Source: an uncultured bacterium
GTDB taxonomy: Bacteria; Planctomycetota; UBA1135; GCA-002686595
Direction of reading: 5' to 3'
NCBI GenBank assembly: GCA_902826945.1
Contig: CADEGS010000189.1
Span: forward strand, 1-8,594
Length of the DNA: 8,594 nt
This document shows positions 1 to 7,825 of this stretch, piece after piece. The stretch's first letter is position 1; the number at the start of each line of letters is the position of its first letter. A model generated the notes under the pieces. That model saw only the letters and a program-made list of their open reading frames with translations, was not told where the DNA came from and did no database searches. The translations under genes and the position numbers were made by a program.

Positions 1-1799
1 TGCACAAGATCGACCCCGAGGTGCGCCAGACGTGCGAGGACCTGATCTTCGACCGCCGGCGCGAGGGCTACGACCCGCTGCAGCGCCTGATGCAGCTCTT
101 CGACGGCGTCGGCGTGCAGGCCAAGCAGGCGCGCGCCGTGCCCGCGGACGTGCTCGAGCGCCTGCGCTGGCGCATCGTCGAGGGCGAGAAGGAGGGCCTG
201 GAGGCCGACCTCGACCTGGCCATGGCCGCCAAGGCGCCGCTCGCGATCGTGAACGAGGACCTGCTGGCCGGCATGGCGACCGTCGGCGACCTGTTCGGGC
301 GCGGCGAGATGCAGCTCCCCTTCGTGCTGCAGTCGGCCGAGACGATGAAGCGCGCCGTGGCGCACCTCGAACCGCACATGGAGCGCGTCGACGGCGACTC
401 GCGCGGCAAGATCGTCCTGGCCACCGTGCGCGGCGACGTGCACGACATCGGCAAGAACCTGGTCGACATCATCCTCACGAACAACGGCTACACGGTCTAC
501 AACCTCGGCATCAAGCAGCCCATCGAGCACATCCTCGACGTCGCCAAGGAGCACCGCCCGGACGTGATCGGCATGAGCGGCCTGCTCGTGAAGAGCACGG
601 TCATCATGCGCGAGAACCTCGAGGAGATGAACCGCCGCGGGATCCGCGTGCCGGTCGTGCTGGGCGGCGCGGCGCTCACGCGCACCTACGTCGAGTCCGA
701 CTGCCGCAAGACCTACGACGGCGCCGTGTACTACGCGCAGGACGCCTTCGAGGGCCTGGAGGTGATGGAGCGCGTGATGCGCGGCGAGCCGCGCCCCGAG
801 GCGCTGGAGCGGCGCGCGGGAGCCGCGAGCGCCGGCGAGCGCGCGCGCGCGGCCGCCGGGCGCGAGGCCGCCCCCGAGCCGCTGGCCGTCGGGGCGGTCG
901 CGCGCGCCGCCGCCGCCCTCGACGGCGGCCCCGGCCGCGCGGGCCGGCCCGCGCCCGAGGTCGGCGAGCCGCGCTTCGCCGGCCCCGACCTGCCGCGCGA
1001 CATCGACTACCCGCGCCCGCCCTTCCTCGGCCCGCGCGTCGTCGAGGGCATCGACCTGCGCAGCCTCCTGCCGTTCGTGAACGAGCACACGCTGTTCCAG
1101 TTCCAGTGGGGCTACCGGCGCAAGAACCGGCCGATGGCCGAGCACAAGGCCTTCGTCGAGGAGCACGTGCGGCCGCTCTACCTGGCGCTGGCCAGGCGCT
1201 GCGCGCAGGAGAAGATCCTCGAGCCGCGCGCCGCGTACGGCTTCTGGCGCTGCGTGCCCGAGGGCGACGCGCTCGTCCTCCTGCACCCCGAGGACGAGGC
1301 GCGCGAGGTCGCGCGCTTCCGCTTCCCGCGCCAGCGCGGCAAGAAGGGCCTGTGCATCGCCGACTTCTTCCACGCGCAGGACGGGCGCCCCGACGTGGTC
1401 GCGCTGCAGGTCGTGACGATCGGCCAGCGCGCCTCCGACGTGGCGCGCGAGTGGTTCGCGGCCGACCGCTACCAGGACTACCTGCACCTGCACGGCTTCT
1501 CGGTCGAGGCGGCCGAGGCGCTGGCCGAGTACGTCCACAAGCAGATCCGCGCCGAGCTCGGCATCGCGGGCGAGGACGCGCGCGACACGCGCAAGCTCTT
1601 CAAGCAGGGCTACCGCGGCTCGCGCTTCTCCTTCGGCTACCCGGCCTGCCCGAACCTGGAGGACCAGGCCGTGCTGCTCGACCTCCTGGGCGCCGAGCGC
1701 GTCGGCGTGCGCATGAGCGACGAGCTGCAGCTCTGGCCCGAGCAGTCGACCTCGGCGCTCGTGTGCCACCACCCCGAGGCCAAGTACTTCACGATCTGA
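1..1799 (+). CDS. metH: Cobalamin-dependent methionine synthase, C-terminal part (5' end outside window)
   Basis: Transfers a methyl group from methyltetrahydrofolate to homocysteine through methylcobalamin, in the cytoplasm, feeding methionine and SAM supply. The reading frame is open from base 3 with no stop upstream; the GTG at 21 lies mid-protein and is not the start. Counting from that GTG codon, residues about 36-125 form the helical cap (with TVGDLFGRGEMQLPFV), about 128-255 the B12-binding Rossmann domain with the cobalt-ligand motif DVHDIG (D139, H141, G144), then SGLL near 186 and VLGG near 213. Residues about 326-592 are the reactivation domain with the SAM motif R535-x-x-x-G539-Y540 (RFSFGYPACP) and the ending HHPEAKYF. 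The homocysteine and folate domains must lie upstream. The linker at about 256-325 is unusually rich in Ala, Arg, Gly and Pro. The stop overlaps the next gene's ATG. Identification is firm. Confidence 0.96.
   Translation, partial: HKIDPEVRQTCEDLIFDRRREGYDPLQRLMQLFDGVGVQAKQARAVPADVLERLRWRIVEGEKEGLEADLDLAMAAKAPLAIVNEDLLAGMATVGDLFGRGEMQLPFVLQSAETMKRAVAHLEPHMERVDGDSRGKIVLATVRGDVHDIGKNLVDIILTNNGYTVYNLGIKQPIEHILDVAKEHRPDVIGMSGLLVKSTVIMRENLEEMNRRGIRVPVVLGGAALTRTYVESDCRKTYDGAVYYAQDAFEGLEVMERVMRGEPRPEALERRAGAASAGERARAAAGREAAPEPLAVGAVARAAAALDGGPGRAGRPAPEVGEPRFAGPDLPRDIDYPRPPFLGPRVVEGIDLRSLLPFVNEHTLFQFQWGYRRKNRPMAEHKAFVEEHVRPLYLALARRCAQEKILEPRAAYGFWRCVPEGDALVLLHPEDEAREVARFRFPRQRGKKGLCIADFFHAQDGRPDVVALQVVTIGQRASDVAREWFAADRYQDYLHLHGFSVEAAEALAEYVHKQIRAELGIAGEDARDTRKLFKQGYRGSRFSFGYPACPNLEDQAVLLDLLGAERVGVRMSDELQLWPEQSTSALVCHHPEAKYFTI
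435..452 (+). other. Cobalamin-binding motif DxHxxG of MetH
   Basis: These codons encode Asp-Val-His-Asp-Ile-Gly. In the MetH family the histidine (441-443) replaces dimethylbenzimidazole as the lower axial ligand of cobalt. Its intact form, together with the downstream SGLL and LGG motifs, shows the domain is the B12-binding module of a working enzyme and not a decayed copy. Confidence 0.93.
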
Positions 1800-2455
1800 T
1801 GCAGCGCGTGCTCGAGCCCGAGGTGATGGACACCGAGGAGGACGCCCTCGAGTACGAGGCGATGGACCACGCGGCGGCCAACGCGGCCTTCGTCGAGCGG
1901 CTGCTCTCGCTGGGGGCGAAGGGGCACATGCTCGACATCGGCACCGGCCCGGGCGCCATCCCGCTGCTCGTGGTCGAGCGCGACCCGCTGGCGCGCGTGA
2001 CCGGCGTGGACCTGTCGCACCACATGCTGGCGCGCGCCGAGGTCGCGCGCCGGGCCTCTCCGCACGCCGCGCGCCTGGCCTTCCGCCCGGCCGACGCCAA
2101 GGGCCTCGACGTCCCCGACGGGAGCTTCGACGCGGTCTTCTCGAACACGATCCTGCACCACATCCCCGACCCCGCCCCGTTCCTGCGCGAGGCGGCGCGC
2201 GCGCTCGCGCCCGGCGGCGTGCTCCTGGTGCGCGACCTCTACCGCCCGCCGAGCCCCGAGCGCGTGGCCGCGCTCGTGGCGCAGCACGCCGCCGGCGCGT
2301 CGCCGCAGCAGGCCGAGCTCTTCCGGGCCAGCCTGTGCGCCGCGCTGACGCCCGACGAGCTGCGCGCCGTCGCCGACGCCGCGGGCCTCGCCCACGCCGC
2401 GCTCACGATCGACAGCGACCGCCACATGTCGCTGCAGGTGCCCGCCGCGCGCTGA
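1799..2455 (+). CDS. Class I SAM-dependent methyltransferase (Methyltransf_11/25 type)
   Basis: A 218-residue cytoplasmic enzyme predicted to move a methyl group from SAM to an unidentified acceptor. The Rossmann signature is clear: motif I LDIGTGPG at residues 45-52, the acidic end of strand beta-2 at GVD (D71), motif IV FDAVFSN at 110-116 followed by LHHIPDP, and the post-motif ALAPGGVLLV near 135-144. The length suits a single-domain UbiE-like small-molecule methyltransferase. The ATG at 1799 was chosen because it begins just before the family-like N-terminus (LEPEVMDTEEDALEYEAMDH) and overlaps the metH stop in TGATG; upstream codons in this frame are a shadow of metH. No Shine-Dalgarno is visible, so translation probably depends on coupling to metH. 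Substrate cannot be told from sequence; ubiquinone/menaquinone, lipid or natural-product acceptors all remain possible. Confidence 0.9.
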   Translation: MQRVLEPEVMDTEEDALEYEAMDHAAANAAFVERLLSLGAKGHMLDIGTGPGAIPLLVVERDPLARVTGVDLSHHMLARAEVARRASPHAARLAFRPADAKGLDVPDGSFDAVFSNTILHHIPDPAPFLREAARALAPGGVLLVRDLYRPPSPERVAALVAQHAAGASPQQAELFRASLCAALTPDELRAVADAAGLAHAALTIDSDRHMSLQVPAAR

Positions 2456-2498
2456 CGGAGAGCCGCGGCCGGGGTTCGCGCCGCGGGTCCCCGCGCGG

Positions 2499-2514
2499 CA
2501 CACTGGTCGCGATG
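2499..2514 (+). promoter_or_regulatory. Possible leaderless -10 element of the patatin gene
   Basis: The hexamer CACACT (2499-2504) ends seven bases before the ATG at 2512. It keeps the A at position 2, the A at 4 and the T at 6 of the TATAAT consensus but lacks the leading TA. Alone it would be unconvincing, but the spacing matches two better examples at 8054 and 8268, and no ribosome binding site precedes the ATG. A G/C inverted repeat (CGCGG/CCGCG, 2482-2495) sits just upstream. No -35 box is evident. Confidence 0.35.
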
Positions 2515-3681
2515 ACCGCCCCCGCCGGCGAGCTGGCCCTGGTCCTGAGCGGCGGCGGCGCGCGCGCCGCGTACCAGGCCGGCGTGCTGCGCGGGCTCGG
2601 CCGACGCTTCCCCGACCTGCCCGTCCAGATCCTGACCGGCGCGTCGGCCGGGGCGATCAACATCGCCTACCTGGCCTCGCAGCCCGGCCCGCTCGGCGAG
2701 CGCGCCGAGCGCCTGGCGCGCGTGTGGAGCGCGCTCGAGACCGAGGACGTGATGGACGTCGGCTCGCTGCGCCTGCTGCGGCGCGTCACGGCCTGGGGCG
2801 TGCGGCTGGTCTCCGGCGGGCACGTGAGCTGGCGCGGCCGCGCGGGCATGGTCGATCTGCACCCGCTGCGCGCGAGCCTCGAGCGCCTGCTCGGCGCCAC
2901 GCCCGAGGGCATGCTGGCCGGCATCCGGGAGAACCTCGCGCAGGGCGCGCTCTCCGCCGTCGCGATCACGACCGCCAGCTACGGCACGGGCCAGTCGATC
3001 ACCTGGGTGCAAGGGCGCGAGATCGAGAACTGGGAGCGCGCCCACCGCCGCGGCGTGCGCTGCGAGCTGTCGATCGACCACGTGCTGGCCTCGTCGGCGC
3101 TGCCGCTGCTCTTCTCGGCCGTGCGCATCGGCGACGACTTCTACGGCGACGGCGGCATGCGCATGACGGCGCCGCTCTCGCCGGCGATCCACCTGGGCGC
3201 GAGCCGCATCCTGGCCATCTCGACGCGCTACGCGCCGGAGCACACGCCCTTCCCCAGCACCGTGCGCCGCCAGCGCGCGCTGCCCTACCCGCCGCCGGCG
3301 CAGATCGCGGGCGTGCTGCTCGGGACGCTCTTCCTCGACCAGTTCGCCGGCGACGCGCTGCAGCTCGAGCGCCTGAACCGCCTGGTGCGGCCGCTGCCGC
3401 CGGCGGCGCGCGGCGCGCTGCGCCCGATCGACGTGCTCGTCATCCGTCCGTCCGAGGACCTGGGCCGCCTGGCGCGCGCGTACGAGGCACGCCTGCCGCG
3501 CGCCTTCCGCTGGCTCGAGCGGGGGCTCGGCACGAGGAAGGACGAGAAGAGCCACGTCCTGCTCAGCATGATCATGTTCCAGTCCGACTACGCGCGGCGC
3601 CTCATCGAGGTCGGCGAGCGCGACGCGGAGCTGCACCTCGACCGCGCCGCCGAGCTCTTCGGCCTGCGGCCGCGCGACTGA
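2512..3681 (+). CDS. Patatin-like phospholipase (Ser-Asp dyad acyl hydrolase)
   Basis: A 389-residue predicted lipid acyl hydrolase. The patatin hallmarks are complete: oxyanion-hole glycine loop SGGGARAAYQAG at residues 13-24, nucleophile elbow GASAG with Ser45, and the second dyad member in DGG (D213) inside IGDDFYGDGG. The stretch between, VLASSALPLLFSAVRI, is typical of the fold. No signal peptide or membrane span is seen, so the protein is probably cytoplasmic or peripheral to the membrane. A C-terminal extension of about 150 residues follows the dyad Asp; it is mostly helical-looking and I recognise no separate domain in it. The ATG at 2512 was chosen because the glycine loop begins 12 codons later; the frame stays open upstream only as a shadow of the methyltransferase. 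The 56-base gap and possible own promoter suggest it may be transcribed apart from metH. Substrate (phospholipid, lysophospholipid or other ester) is unknown. Confidence 0.92.
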   Translation: MTAPAGELALVLSGGGARAAYQAGVLRGLGRRFPDLPVQILTGASAGAINIAYLASQPGPLGERAERLARVWSALETEDVMDVGSLRLLRRVTAWGVRLVSGGHVSWRGRAGMVDLHPLRASLERLLGATPEGMLAGIRENLAQGALSAVAITTASYGTGQSITWVQGREIENWERAHRRGVRCELSIDHVLASSALPLLFSAVRIGDDFYGDGGMRMTAPLSPAIHLGASRILAISTRYAPEHTPFPSTVRRQRALPYPPPAQIAGVLLGTLFLDQFAGDALQLERLNRLVRPLPPAARGALRPIDVLVIRPSEDLGRLARAYEARLPRAFRWLERGLGTRKDEKSHVLLSMIMFQSDYARRLIEVGERDAELHLDRAAELFGLRPRD

Positions 3682-3687
3682 CGCGCG
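3671..3687. terminator. Hairpin between convergent genes, possible terminator
   Basis: CGCGCG (3671-3676) and CGCGCG (3682-3687) can pair around the loop ACTGA, which carries the patatin stop codon. The hairpin reads the same way on both strands and lies where transcripts from the patatin and kinase genes meet; the stop codons are only 13 bases apart. There is no T tract on either side, so it is not a standard intrinsic terminator, and such short G/C palindromes arise easily in this sequence. Confidence 0.2.
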
Positions 3688-3694
3688 CCCGCGC

Positions 3695-6600
3695 TCAGCT
3701 CTTCTCGGGCCCTTCGGCGACGGTGCCGACCATCGCCAGGGCCTCGTCGAGCAGCGTCCTCACGACGCTCACGGTCTGCAGCTGGGCGTCGGCGTCCACC
3801 ATCTGGCGCAGGTCGCTGAGCTCCGCCAGCGCGCCGCCCTGGTCGCCGGTGCGGAAGAGCGCCATCGAGAGCAGCGCGCGCCGCGCCGCCTCCTGCGCCG
3901 ACGAGAACACGAAGTCCGAGCGCTCGCCGCCGGCGCGGTTCGTCTCGCCCGCCAGACGCAGCGTGGAGACGGCCTCGCCGAAGCGCCCGGTGCGGTACTG
4001 CGCCGCGCCCAGCGTGCACTGCAGGTGCGCGTTGCGCGGGTCCAGCTCGCAGGCGGCGCGCGCCCGCCGCAGCGCGCTCTCGTACTCCTCGGGGGGCAGC
4101 GAGGCCGTGGCCACGACACGGCGCGAGCGCGCGTCGAGCCGCCACGGGTCGTCGCCGTGCATGCGCGCCAGGCGCTCGGCGGCGACGCGGTCGGCGCCGG
4201 TGAGGCCGGCCTCGGACTGCAGGCGCAGGAGCACGTCGCTGAGGTAGAAGTGGCGGCCGAAGAGCTCCTCGACGACGCTCGCCAGCTCCTGCTGGCGCGC
4301 GCGCGCCGCGCTCCAGCGGGCGGTGCGCTCCGAGATGCCCGACGTCTCCCAGAAGCGCACGGCGCGCATCGTCGCCGAGAGCAGCCGCGTGCCGTCGGGC
4401 GTGAAGGCGATGCCCTTCACCCCCGGGTCGTCGATCACGAGCAACGGCTCGCCGGAAAGCGCGTCCCAGACGCGGATGGTCCCGTCCTGGCTGGCGGTGG
4501 CAAAACGCGTGCCGTCGGGCAGCAGGGCGACCTCGTCGATGCCGCTGTCGTGGCCGCGCGCGGTGAACAGGCTCTCGCCGGTCTCGACGCTCCAGGCGCG
4601 CACGGTCGCGTCGGAGCCGCCGGCGAAGAGCCGCTTGCCGTCCGCGCTGAAGCACAGCGCGCCGACCGAGCGCGTGTGCCCGGCCAGGGTGCGCACGGGC
4701 TCCTGCGAGCCGCGCCGCCACAGGATCACGCTCTGGTCGTCCGCGCACGAGGCCAGGCGCTGGCCGTCGGGGTGGACGGCCAGGTCGTAGACGTAGCCCT
4801 TGCGCTTGTCGTGGCCGGGCAGCGTCTCGAGCAGCTCGCCCGTGCGCGTGTCCCAGACGCGCAGCAGCCGGTCGCCCGAGCCGGTCACGCACCAGGTGCC
4901 GTCGGGGGCCAGGGCGGCCGCGCCGACCCACTTCTCGTGCCCCTCCAGCACGTGCAGCGTGCGCCCGCTCTCGACGTCCCACAGGCGCGCGGTCTTGTCC
5001 AGCGAGCCCGAGAGCAGGAGCCGCCCGTCGGCGGAGAAACCCAGCGCGGTGACGGTCGAGGCATGCCCGCGCAGGACGTCGTGCAGGAGGCCGTCCTCGC
5101 CGTTCCAGATCGAGATCGTCCCGTCGTCGTCGCCGACCGCGAGCAGCACGCCGTCGGGGTGCAGCGCCACCGAGGCGTGCGGCGTCACGATGGCGGAGGG
5201 GTCGGCGCGCCCGAAGACCGAGTCGAGCGCGCTCTGGCCGTCCACCAGCGTGCTCGAGCACGACTCCCCGCTCGCGTTCCAGACCTTGACGAACTGGTCG
5301 CCGCTGGCCGTGACGATCAGCGTGCCGTCCGCGTTGTAGCGCACGTCGTGCACGACGTCCTCGTGCCCGCGCAGGACGCGCGACGAGCGCGTCGCGACGT
5401 CCCAGATGCGCACGGTGCGGTCGGCCGAGCCGCTGACGACGTGCTGGCCGTCGGGATGGAAGTCCACGCAGGTCACCGCGGCCTCGTGCCCGAGGAAGCT
5501 CTTCTCGAAGGTGCCCGAGCCCGCCTGCCACAGGATGACGTTGCGATCGTCCGAGCCGGAGACCAGGCGGTCCCCGTCGGACGACCAGGCCAGGTCCGTG
5601 ACGGCGTCCTGGTGACCGAGCAGGGACAGGAGCTCGCGCTCGCTCTCGACGTCCCAGACGCGCACGGCGTTGTCGCGCGACGCGCTGGCCAGCCGCTCGC
5701 CGAAGGCGTCCCAGGCGACCGCGGTGACGGCGCCCTGGTGGCCGGGGAAGCGCTTCTCGATCGAGCCGTCGTCGACGTTCCAGACGATCAGCGAGCCGTC
5801 CTCGCCGCCCGTGGCCAGGGAGCGGCCGCGCGGGCCGAAGGCCAGGCAGGTCACCTCGCCGCGGTGCCCGCTGACCTCGTCGCCGGTCTGGATCTCGGTC
5901 ACCTGGGCGCCGGTCGCGAGCTCGTACAGGCGGATCTTCTTGGTGCCGGTCGAGATCGCGACCAGCCGGCCGTCGCGCGTCGTGTCGAACGCGCGCTGCT
6001 CGCGGCTGAAGAAGCTCAGCGACGACGAGACCGTGATCTCGACCGCGCTCGCCTCCCCGTCCGCCAGGTCGTGCTGGCGCAGCCTGCCCGAGTGGTTGAG
6101 CGACAGGAAGTGCGAGCCGTCGGGGGTGAACGCCGCGCAGTCCACCGTCCCGAACGGCCCCGCGCTGACCAGCGCCGGGTCGCCCTTCAGGTCGAGGTGG
6201 CGCCACTCCCAGCTGCGCAGGTCGGTGTCGCAGGCGTCGAGGCGCTTGCGCGCCTCGCGCACGTCGTTCAGCCGCAGGCTGAAGTCGGCCGCGATGATGT
6301 TCGCCTTGTAGCTCGAGCGGCGCGCCAGCTCCTCGTTGCGCTCGGCCACGCGCGCGCTCTCGTCCGCCTCGGCCTTGCGCTGCAGCGCCAGGTCCAGGTT
6401 CTCGCGCGCGTTCTCGGCGTTCGCCAGCGCCTGGGCGGCGCTCTCCTCGGCGCGCTCCCGCGCCACGGCCGTCTCCGCCTTCTCGGCGTTCAGCGCCTCG
6501 ACCTGCTGGCCCTTCTGCCAGGCGAAGCCGAAGGCGCTGGCGATCGTCAGGAGCGCCAGGGCGGCCGTCGCGGCCGCCATCCCGCGGTTGCGCTGCACCC

Positions 6601-7825
6601 ACTTGCGGAACTCGGCCACCGCGCCGCCCTCGTAGGCGTGCACGACGCGGTTCTCGAGGAACGCCTGGATGTCGTCGGCGACCTCGAGCATGCTCGCGTA
6701 GCGCTCGCCCGCCTCGCGCGCCATCGCCTTCTCGCAGATCGCGAGCAGCTCGGCCGGCGCGTTCTTCGCGTACTTCGTGACCGGCACCGGCGGCCCGGCC
6801 AGCACGCGCGTCAGCACGGTGTGCGGCGAGACGCGCTCGCCCGGCTCCACGTAGGGCGAGCGCCCGCTCAGCATGTAGTAGAGGATCGCGCCCAGCGAGT
6901 AGACGTCGGAGCGCGGCCCGACGTCCTCCAGCCGGCCCTGCGCCTGCTCGACCGCCATGAAGGACGGCGTGCCGACCACGTCGCCGTCCATCGTGACCAG
7001 CGGCGAGTCGGGGTTCGCCTGCGACTCGTCGCGGCGCACGGTGCGCACGAGGCTGACGCCCGAGACGTCCTCGGGCGCGGGGCGCAGGCGCAGGTCGTGC
7101 GAGTCGTGCCGCCCGAGCACGCGCGCCAGGCCCCAGTCCATCACGTACACCTCGCCGAAGCGCCCGACCATCACGTTCGACGGCTTGAGGTCGCGGTGCA
7201 CGACGCCCTTGGAGTGCGCGTAGGCCATCGCCTCGCACACCTTCAGGATCAAGGCCAGCGCCTTGGTCGTGGTCCAGCCCTCCTTGCCCTCGCGCGTCAG
7301 GTCGAGCACCTCGCGCAGCTCGCGGCCGCGCACCAGGCGCATCGTGAAGTAGCAGCGGCCGACGGGGTCGATCCCCAGATCGTGCACGGGCACCACGCCG
7401 GGGTGGTCGAGCTGGCCGGTGATCTGCGCCTCCTCGAGGAAGCGCCCGAGCTTCTCCGGGTCCACGCGCTCGGGGTCGTCCCCCGGCGAGTGCATGACCT
7501 TCATCGCCAGGTTGCGGCGCAGGTCCTCGTCCCAGACGCTGACGATCGCGCCCATCCCGCCGCGCGCGATCTCGCGCCGCAGGACGTAGCGACGGCCGAC
7601 CTGCACCTGCTCGGAGAGCTTCGCGTACAGGCCGCGCGAGGTGCTGCTCTCCTGCTCCGCCCGCCCCGGCCGCGGCGTCCCCTCGTCCGCCTCGTCCGGC
7701 GACTGCAGGTGGATCTCGGGATCGACCTCCTTCCCGAAGCGCTCGTGCAGGCGCTTCACGAACGAGGCCGCCTCGCCCTCGTCGGGCGGGCCGCCGCGCA
7801 GCGATCCCAGATCGGGTGAGGTCAT
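3695..7825 (-). CDS. Transmembrane Ser/Thr protein kinase with tandem WD40 propellers and TPR-like tail
   Basis: A 1376-residue predicted membrane receptor kinase. Residues about 80-390 are a Hanks kinase: glycine loop ARGGMGAIV (87-95), ATP-binding Lys109, Glu132 in FLEEA, catalytic HRDLKPSN (D212), metal-binding DWG (D230), GTPSFM then AVE in place of APE (291-293), Asp307 and Arg375. All catalytic residues are present, so it should be active. The loop between DWG and AVE is about 58 residues, longer than usual. A membrane span lies at about 414-436, preceded by basic FRKWVQRNR, which puts the kinase inside the cell. An Ala/Glu-rich predicted coiled coil (437-505) and RSWEWRHL (537-544) lead into about 14 WD40 repeats (553-1160), then TPR-like helices (about 1240-1345). 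The ATG at 7825 is the first in-frame start; no Shine-Dalgarno precedes it. Phosphorylation targets and ligand are unknown. Confidence 0.95.
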   Translation of the reverse strand: MTSPDLGSLRGGPPDEGEAASFVKRLHERFGKEVDPEIHLQSPDEADEGTPRPGRAEQESSTSRGLYAKLSEQVQVGRRYVLRREIARGGMGAIVSVWDEDLRRNLAMKVMHSPGDDPERVDPEKLGRFLEEAQITGQLDHPGVVPVHDLGIDPVGRCYFTMRLVRGRELREVLDLTREGKEGWTTTKALALILKVCEAMAYAHSKGVVHRDLKPSNVMVGRFGEVYVMDWGLARVLGRHDSHDLRLRPAPEDVSGVSLVRTVRRDESQANPDSPLVTMDGDVVGTPSFMAVEQAQGRLEDVGPRSDVYSLGAILYYMLSGRSPYVEPGERVSPHTVLTRVLAGPPVPVTKYAKNAPAELLAICEKAMAREAGERYASMLEVADDIQAFLENRVVHAYEGGAVAEFRKWVQRNRGMAAATAALALLTIASAFGFAWQKGQQVEALNAEKAETAVARERAEESAAQALANAENARENLDLALQRKAEADESARVAERNEELARRSSYKANIIAADFSLRLNDVREARKRLDACDTDLRSWEWRHLDLKGDPALVSAGPFGTVDCAAFTPDGSHFLSLNHSGRLRQHDLADGEASAVEITVSSSLSFFSREQRAFDTTRDGRLVAISTGTKKIRLYELATGAQVTEIQTGDEVSGHRGEVTCLAFGPRGRSLATGGEDGSLIVWNVDDGSIEKRFPGHQGAVTAVAWDAFGERLASASRDNAVRVWDVESERELLSLLGHQDAVTDLAWSSDGDRLVSGSDDRNVILWQAGSGTFEKSFLGHEAAVTCVDFHPDGQHVVSGSADRTVRIWDVATRSSRVLRGHEDVVHDVRYNADGTLIVTASGDQFVKVWNASGESCSSTLVDGQSALDSVFGRADPSAIVTPHASVALHPDGVLLAVGDDDGTISIWNGEDGLLHDVLRGHASTVTALGFSADGRLLLSGSLDKTARLWDVESGRTLHVLEGHEKWVGAAALAPDGTWCVTGSGDRLLRVWDTRTGELLETLPGHDKRKGYVYDLAVHPDGQRLASCADDQSVILWRRGSQEPVRTLAGHTRSVGALCFSADGKRLFAGGSDATVRAWSVETGESLFTARGHDSGIDEVALLPDGTRFATASQDGTIRVWDALSGEPLLVIDDPGVKGIAFTPDGTRLLSATMRAVRFWETSGISERTARWSAARARQQELASVVEELFGRHFYLSDVLLRLQSEAGLTGADRVAAERLARMHGDDPWRLDARSRRVVATASLPPEEYESALRRARAACELDPRNAHLQCTLGAAQYRTGRFGEAVSTLRLAGETNRAGGERSDFVFSSAQEAARRALLSMALFRTGDQGGALAELSDLRQMVDADAQLQTVSVVRTLLDEALAMVGTVAEGPEKS
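4346..6169 (-). repeat. Tandem WD40 repeats, about 14 blades
   Basis: This part of the kinase gene encodes about 14 diverged repeats of roughly 42 residues, most starting with GH and ending in WD, WN or a variant. Regular GH starts are at residues 653, 695, 737, 779, 820, 920, 962, 1004, 1049 and 1091. Blades 1-2 (553-640) and 14 (1134-1160) are degenerate, and blade 8 (864-915) has an extended front. At DNA level, words related to GTCCCAGACGCGCAC recur on the + strand (for example near 4464, 4850, 5398 and 5650), reflecting the VRVWDV strand. Fourteen blades fit two seven-bladed propellers, probably a protein- or ligand-binding platform. Confidence 0.88.
6518..6586 (-). other. Single transmembrane segment of the kinase
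   Basis: Encodes residues about 414-436, an uninterrupted hydrophobic stretch (AAATAALALLTIASAFGFAW) with basic residues on its N-terminal side (RKWVQRNR). By the positive-inside rule the kinase domain is cytoplasmic and the coiled coil, propellers and TPR-like tail are outside. Confidence 0.82.

Noticed and set aside
32..1798. Long upstream extension of the methyltransferase frame
   Set aside because: Upstream of 1799 the translation is Arg/Ala/Pro-rich and is a frame-shadow of metH. The methyltransferase homology begins at the ATG overlapping the metH stop.
1637..3636. Long minus-strand open frames opposite the methyltransferase and patatin genes
   Set aside because: They lie antisense to genes with complete catalytic motifs and have composition-driven, Arg/Ala/His-rich products typical of shadows in G/C-rich DNA.
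2724..4247. A 507-codon plus-strand open frame across the patatin/kinase junction
   Set aside because: It is out of frame with patatin and antisense to the kinase end; the product is low-complexity and matches nothing.
4346..6169. Regularly spaced DNA words suggesting a CRISPR-like or satellite array
   Set aside because: The roughly 126-base period equals a 42-residue WD40 blade, repeats are diverged and in frame, and no spacer-repeat structure exists.
4025..7819. A 1264-codon open frame on the plus strand opposite the kinase gene
   Set aside because: It is codon-in-register antisense to the kinase and stays open because TTA, CTA and TCA codons are avoided in this G/C-rich gene. Its product is low-complexity, rich in Arg, Ala, Val and Leu, without recognisable domains.
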